Below are positions 59,591-64,000 of a stretch of DNA of 64,000 bases, in pieces. Positions within the stretch are counted from its first letter, which is position 1. Each line of letters begins with the position of its first letter. The notes under the pieces are model-generated. The model had not been told where the DNA came from. It ran no database searches and worked only from the letters and a program-made list of their open reading frames with translations. The position numbers were made by a program, and so were the translations under genes. The stretch is taken from assembly GCF_024323335.1 (NCBI RefSeq), contig NC_066581.1:225634539-225698538 (forward strand), written 5' to 3'. The DNA is from Lathyrus oleraceus. Its lineage: Eukaryota; Streptophyta; Magnoliopsida; Fabales; Fabaceae.

Positions 59591-61876
59591 CATCCATCTT
59601 TTGACCATCCAAAACCTAATCTAGCCTTTTGCCTTGATTCTTCATCCAATTTCCCTGTTTGGTTGTGTTTTCTCTTGGTTGCTTCATTTCCAAGTAAGTG
59701 GTCTTGTTTCAACCTCATGTATACCATGCCTTGCTTGACATTTTGGCTTATCAAACCTTGGTCTTTGTCTGCCCCAAACTAAGTCCTAATGGCCCTAACA
59801 CAACACAATACAATGTGATCCATCATTCATTGCTTAACCCAAATGCAACATGGCAAGCTACAATGGAGAGCATGAACTCTACCTTGCCTTGCTTGTTGCG
59901 ACATACCAACATTTCCCTTGCTATGCTTGCTGTAACTTTTGTCTTGCATCAAGACCACCATATCATCATCATCATGTTAGCCTGCAACAAAACATCCAAA
60001 ATGGCCCTGCATATTTCTGAACATTGCCACAAGTTCATCAGGAAACAGCCATTGCACTGGAAGTTGGTCAAGACATTAGCAAGGCAAAGCAATCAATGCA
60101 CGACAACCATAACATAATACAATGCAGTCAATGTATAACAGCAGGTCTTCCATGTGTTCAATCCTGCAGGAAAATAAGGCATTTAAGACAAGCATACCCA
60201 TTTACCATGGCAATATAGTGCAAAACGTCATTCTAGATAATATCATGGTTCAGTTCACAACCAAGCAAACATCAAAATAATGAACATCCAATGCAAGGCT
60301 GCAACAATCATCATACTAAGACAACATGCAACAATCATCTATATATCAGTCCATTAGCATGACAAGCAACGCATTCCAAATAAAAACCATGCAATATATT
60401 CATCAAGCCAAAGCATAGCAATAGCAGGGCATAATAGCAACAAAGAAATTCAAGGGTGGAAAATACTTAACAGGGTTCAGTCATAACAACTCCATAATCC
60501 AAACAGCTTTGTGGCAGTTAATTTCGATTCCTGTAAAAAGAACCATTTGTTCCACCCTGTACCATAACAGCTTGCAAAATTCCATGTGAGTGGCAATCCA
60601 AAGAAGCTCAAGTCCATTCCTCTTGATGACAAAATCCATTCAGTCAACCTGCAAGATTTCATAACCAAGGCCAATTAACTTCCAAATAACAACATCAGAT
60701 CCCTAACATTTATGTTCCAACCAATCATTTGGTATAACCATACCTTTGTGACATAAGGCCAATGTGAACCTGCAATGCAAGAACAACCTCACACATTAAG
60801 ACACCAATCCATATTGATCATGATACTACAAACAGGGATGCTACTTTCCATACCATAGTGCACACAAGTTGAACCAAGCTAGAAGATGGATTGTCTTGCT
60901 GCAAAACCAAGGCAGAAACATGCAACCATGAAGTTTGCAATACATTCAAGTCAAGACAATGACTTCATGATGCAGAATACAGGTCATGAGTGTAATGTGC
61001 ATTTAAGACATGAAATGGATCATCAAGCAGTGCATCACAAGTAGCAGACCACTCCTTGCTATCCTATCATGCCAGTCCACAATATACTTCACACACGACA
61101 ACCACAAGACCATGAGATTGCCTTGCAACACCATGACTGTACCAATTCGCATCAAGCCAAACCCGTAAAACCTGGTTCCAACTCAAGCTGAACCATGTTT
61201 GTTACCCTGCAACTCAACCATAATACAAAACCTGCAACAAAATGATAGAACAAGGAAGTTGGTCAAAGTTGGTAGCATAACACAAAACCATCATTGATAG
61301 TGTAGCGGGCCATTCAACAAACCTACAGCCTACATGATATGTCAAACCTTCACATGGCCATTTCAAACTACATAACATTTTGCACAACAAAATCCAAGAC
61401 CTAGCAAATCACCATAATCTAAGCCATCCAATAGATTTTTCAACAATCCATACACATGACATTGATAACAGTTTATGACAGGTTCCACTGGGAATTTAAT
61501 TTCAAACATCCCAACCCATGGTAGACAATAGCAATGATAGAATCAAGCAATGAAATCACACTAACTAATAACACAACATAACATTGCCAAACTAATGCAT
61601 AAGGTCCAGTTGGTGTAAATAAGAAAAACTTGTTCCATTGGTCATGACTCAAGCTACTATAAGAAGTCCACTTAAGTTGTGACCTGCATTATCCAGTCAA
61701 CGAAAAAACAAAGTTCACTCATTCACCAACTAAAATAACTATCCCTAACTAACTGAGTCATTCCCAACTAACTGAGTTAACTGCTAACTTAGTGAACCAA
61801 GGTTAACTAACTCCAAGCCTTCCCTAACAGAATCCAAACCTAATTCCAAGCATAACCAAAATCCAAACCTTACTTC

Positions 61877-61884
61877 TATTTAAA
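61877..61884 (+). promoter_or_regulatory. TATA-like site in the 58481 LTR
   Basis: CTATTTAAACAG followed by a CA-rich, leader-like sequence. It is a plausible core promoter, placed about 3.4 kb into the LTR. Confidence 0.45.
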
Positions 61885-63739
61885 CAGTTCATCACCCTCA
61901 TTCAATCACTTTTGCATTGCCTAAAAAATCACTCTCATTTCTGCAACAATCTCTCCCTCACCACTCACTCAGAGCTCTCATTTATAATAAGCCATTGAAG
62001 CTTCACATTGAAGCTTCAAATTGCTTGAGTTGAATCTCATCACTCTCGTTTCATCATTCCTGATTCCCAGAAGAAGAAGAAGAAAAGGAGAAGAGAAGAG
62101 GACGAATCGTGTAATCAAGGACTCACCTGACAAATTTTTTGGTCGCCTTCTCCGGTAAGTCATTCTCCCATCTTGACTTTTTCTTGTTTTCAAGTTACTA
62201 GAACATAGAATCTAGGGAGGAGAGTTCAAGCCCCATGGTGGTAGATGCCAATTCACTCCAAATTCCATTTAATTTGAGTTTAGTGTTTTAGGGTTCTTCC
62301 AAGAGATCCATCGGTTTGGCTTACACAAGAACCAATTCCCAAAATCATTCCCATATCCATCTCTAGTGCAGGCTCGCGTGTCTAATGGTGGTTGAAATTT
62401 TGATTTAGGTCGCCACCGTCGTCGGCGACAGCCACCGGCGCGATGGTCTGCGGCGGACGGTCAGTGGCCTGAGGATATGTGAGTGAGAGAAATTGGCGCG
62501 CTTGTTTTCAAATCCTGTTGACTCAGGCTAGTCAACTTTGGCCTTTGGTTTGGTGCTAGTGGGCTTCAGACTCCCAGACCCACTGAAATCCGTTTTACAC
62601 CCCTGTTCTAACATACACCCCCTATGACTAGTGAATGAATTGGATAGTGGGCTTGGCAAAGCCTACATTCTAGTTTGTACTCACACACCATTTTTGAACG
62701 TGCACCTCCCCTGGAAACTGAATAATGTGATCATGGGCTTGAACACAACCCATATCTGTTTTTCTCCTCACACTATTTTTGGGACACGTCCCCTGTGGCC
62801 AAAAAACTGGATTGGGCTTGTCTGAAGCCCATATGGCCAATTCAGGATCTCACCTCCTCTCTTAATTCATACATCCCAACCAATTCAATTTTATTTTATA
62901 TTTTAATTAAGTTTTTTTTTTGCAATTAGCTTAATTAGGTTAATGTTAGATTAATTAGGTTGATTTTGATAATTAGGAAATTAAATCTTGATTTTTAGAA
63001 TATTAGGTCAACATGATTTTTAATTAGGTTTTAATTAGGTTTAATTAGGAATAGTTAGATTTTTGATTAAATTTAGGATAATGCAATTTTCAACATTAGG
63101 TTAAACCATTTTTTAGGCCTTTATCATTTTTAGGTTCTAATTGAGTTTTTATTAGAATTTAATTGTGTTCACATTTGGACATATTTTATAAAATGACAAT
63201 TTTGCCCTTTAGAGGAATTTTAGACATTTTATCCATTTATGACATGATCCCATTAGGACTAGAATTTGACATTAGGATTGAATCATTTCCTAACATTTGT
63301 AGATTTCTTTAGGACTTATACATAGGATTTTTGATCAAGATTTTGACTAATATGCACATGCTCCCGTAGGGCTTTTAACCTAGATTTTTCAATCAACTTT
63401 AATCAAACAATGCATGATCCCTTAGGTTAGTTTCTAACAATTACTAACTTCTAGATTAGGATTAACCTAATTCCCTAAAACCAAAATAAAACCCATAATT
63501 AAATTGATCAAAAGCAATTTTGATTAATTAAATCCTTTGAACTTGTATAATCCCGCAGTCTAAATTGAGTGGCCAAAATACCCTTGGTCACTTAATAAGA
63601 CTTTTCTTCCGAGTTGTGGAGCTCGAAGCCTCAAGTCAGATTCTCAAGGCATCCTTAGTCATACCAAGCAGCGGATTATTCAATCACATCAAAGGTGGCA
63701 ATTACAAAAACTTGTTAAATCAAAGTCAGAATCGTGTGA

Positions 63740-64000
63740 CATGAGCCTTAAGCAATAGAGAATGAGTGGGACTAGAGTATTCCTACCCCCATTCTGAGTA
63801 TCTTTGGGTATGGGACGTATGACCCAACGCTCACGTACTCACCTCTATTCATAGACTTTAGCACAATTCTAATCATACGATTGACAAGTCTCTCTATCTT
63901 GACAAAATGATATAACAAAGCAAGGACTACATCAAGAACTTATCAACCATGAATCAAGTTGTACGATACAAGCCTTAAGCAATAGAGAAGGAGTGGGACT
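63740..64000 (+). repeat. Start of a tandem repeat with period 227 bp
   Basis: AGCCTTAAGCAATAGAGAA and GAGTGGGACT occur at 63744-63772 and again at 63971-64000. The second unit is cut by the window end. Confidence 0.8.

Larger units (their letters stand above)
58481..64000 (+). repeat. LTR of a further Ogre-like element, incomplete at window end
   Basis: Starts TGTTGTACCCAAAAATTTGC exactly where the second Ogre copy breaks off. CCATG (58476-58480) precedes it. No coding gene is visible in 5.5 kb: open frames are short and have no recognisable domain. A W-box-rich block (59395-59590), an A/C-rich middle (about 60000-61850), a TATA-like site (61877-61884) and a tandem repeat at the end (from about 63740) are present. 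The typical U5 end of Ogre-like LTRs (TACGTAGG..., GGTGGCGACTC) is not reached, so the LTR is longer than 5.5 kb. Assignment rests on the TG start, location and style. Confidence 0.65.

Overview
This is plant nuclear DNA built almost entirely of nested LTR retrotransposons. The very long gypsy elements are of the Ogre (Tat) type: LTRs of about 5 kb, an extra ORF upstream of gag, an intron between protease and reverse transcriptase, and two RNase H domains. Together with a SIRE/Maximus-like copia element they point to a legume, most likely of the pea/vetch/faba bean/lentil group (Fabeae). That placement is family knowledge, and the species cannot be fixed from sequence alone. No intact host gene is visible.

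Layout. 1-4142: AT-rich intergenic DNA with a diverged direct duplication (1-955 and 1416-2092). Only the first copy carries a 352-bp hAT-like miniature element. Two long TA arrays follow (2430-2553 and 2618-2706). 4143-43212: one old, decayed Ty1/copia element on the + strand (5' LTR, primer site, gag, protease, integrase, RT-RNase H, env-like region). Its 3' LTR is not in the window. Three later elements interrupt it. (a) 7103-32445 is a nearly complete 25.3-kb Ogre-type element on the - strand. It has two 5429-bp LTRs, a 5-bp target duplication (CCTAC), ORF1, gag-pro, an intron and a long intact pol frame. (b) 33525-39171 is a 5.6-kb solo LTR of another Ogre-like family, flanked by CTCTG. 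It holds pieces of several unrelated host genes (VPS26, MED21, a chloroplast-sensor-kinase-like gene, a CBS-domain gene, eEF2, a transit-peptide exon), a SINE-like insertion and hairpin-bearing tandem repeats. (c) From 43213 a second, decayed Ogre-type element on the + strand lies in the env-like region. It is cut at 58481 by the LTR of a further element, which runs past position 64000.

Order of events. The copia element is oldest. The solo LTR and both Ogre-type elements came later. The - strand Ogre element is young: its LTRs differ by only about 0.6% by eye. The element at 58481 is younger than the second Ogre copy. The two Ogre copies share gene order, splice sites and splice phase, so each helps annotate the other. 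The first is broken at two places in the coding part (ORF1 and the gag-pro junction). The second has many stops and an altered RT active site.

The most unusual part is the solo LTR 33525-39171, where fragments of at least five unrelated nuclear genes sit side by side, some fused in frame and some still showing intron edges.
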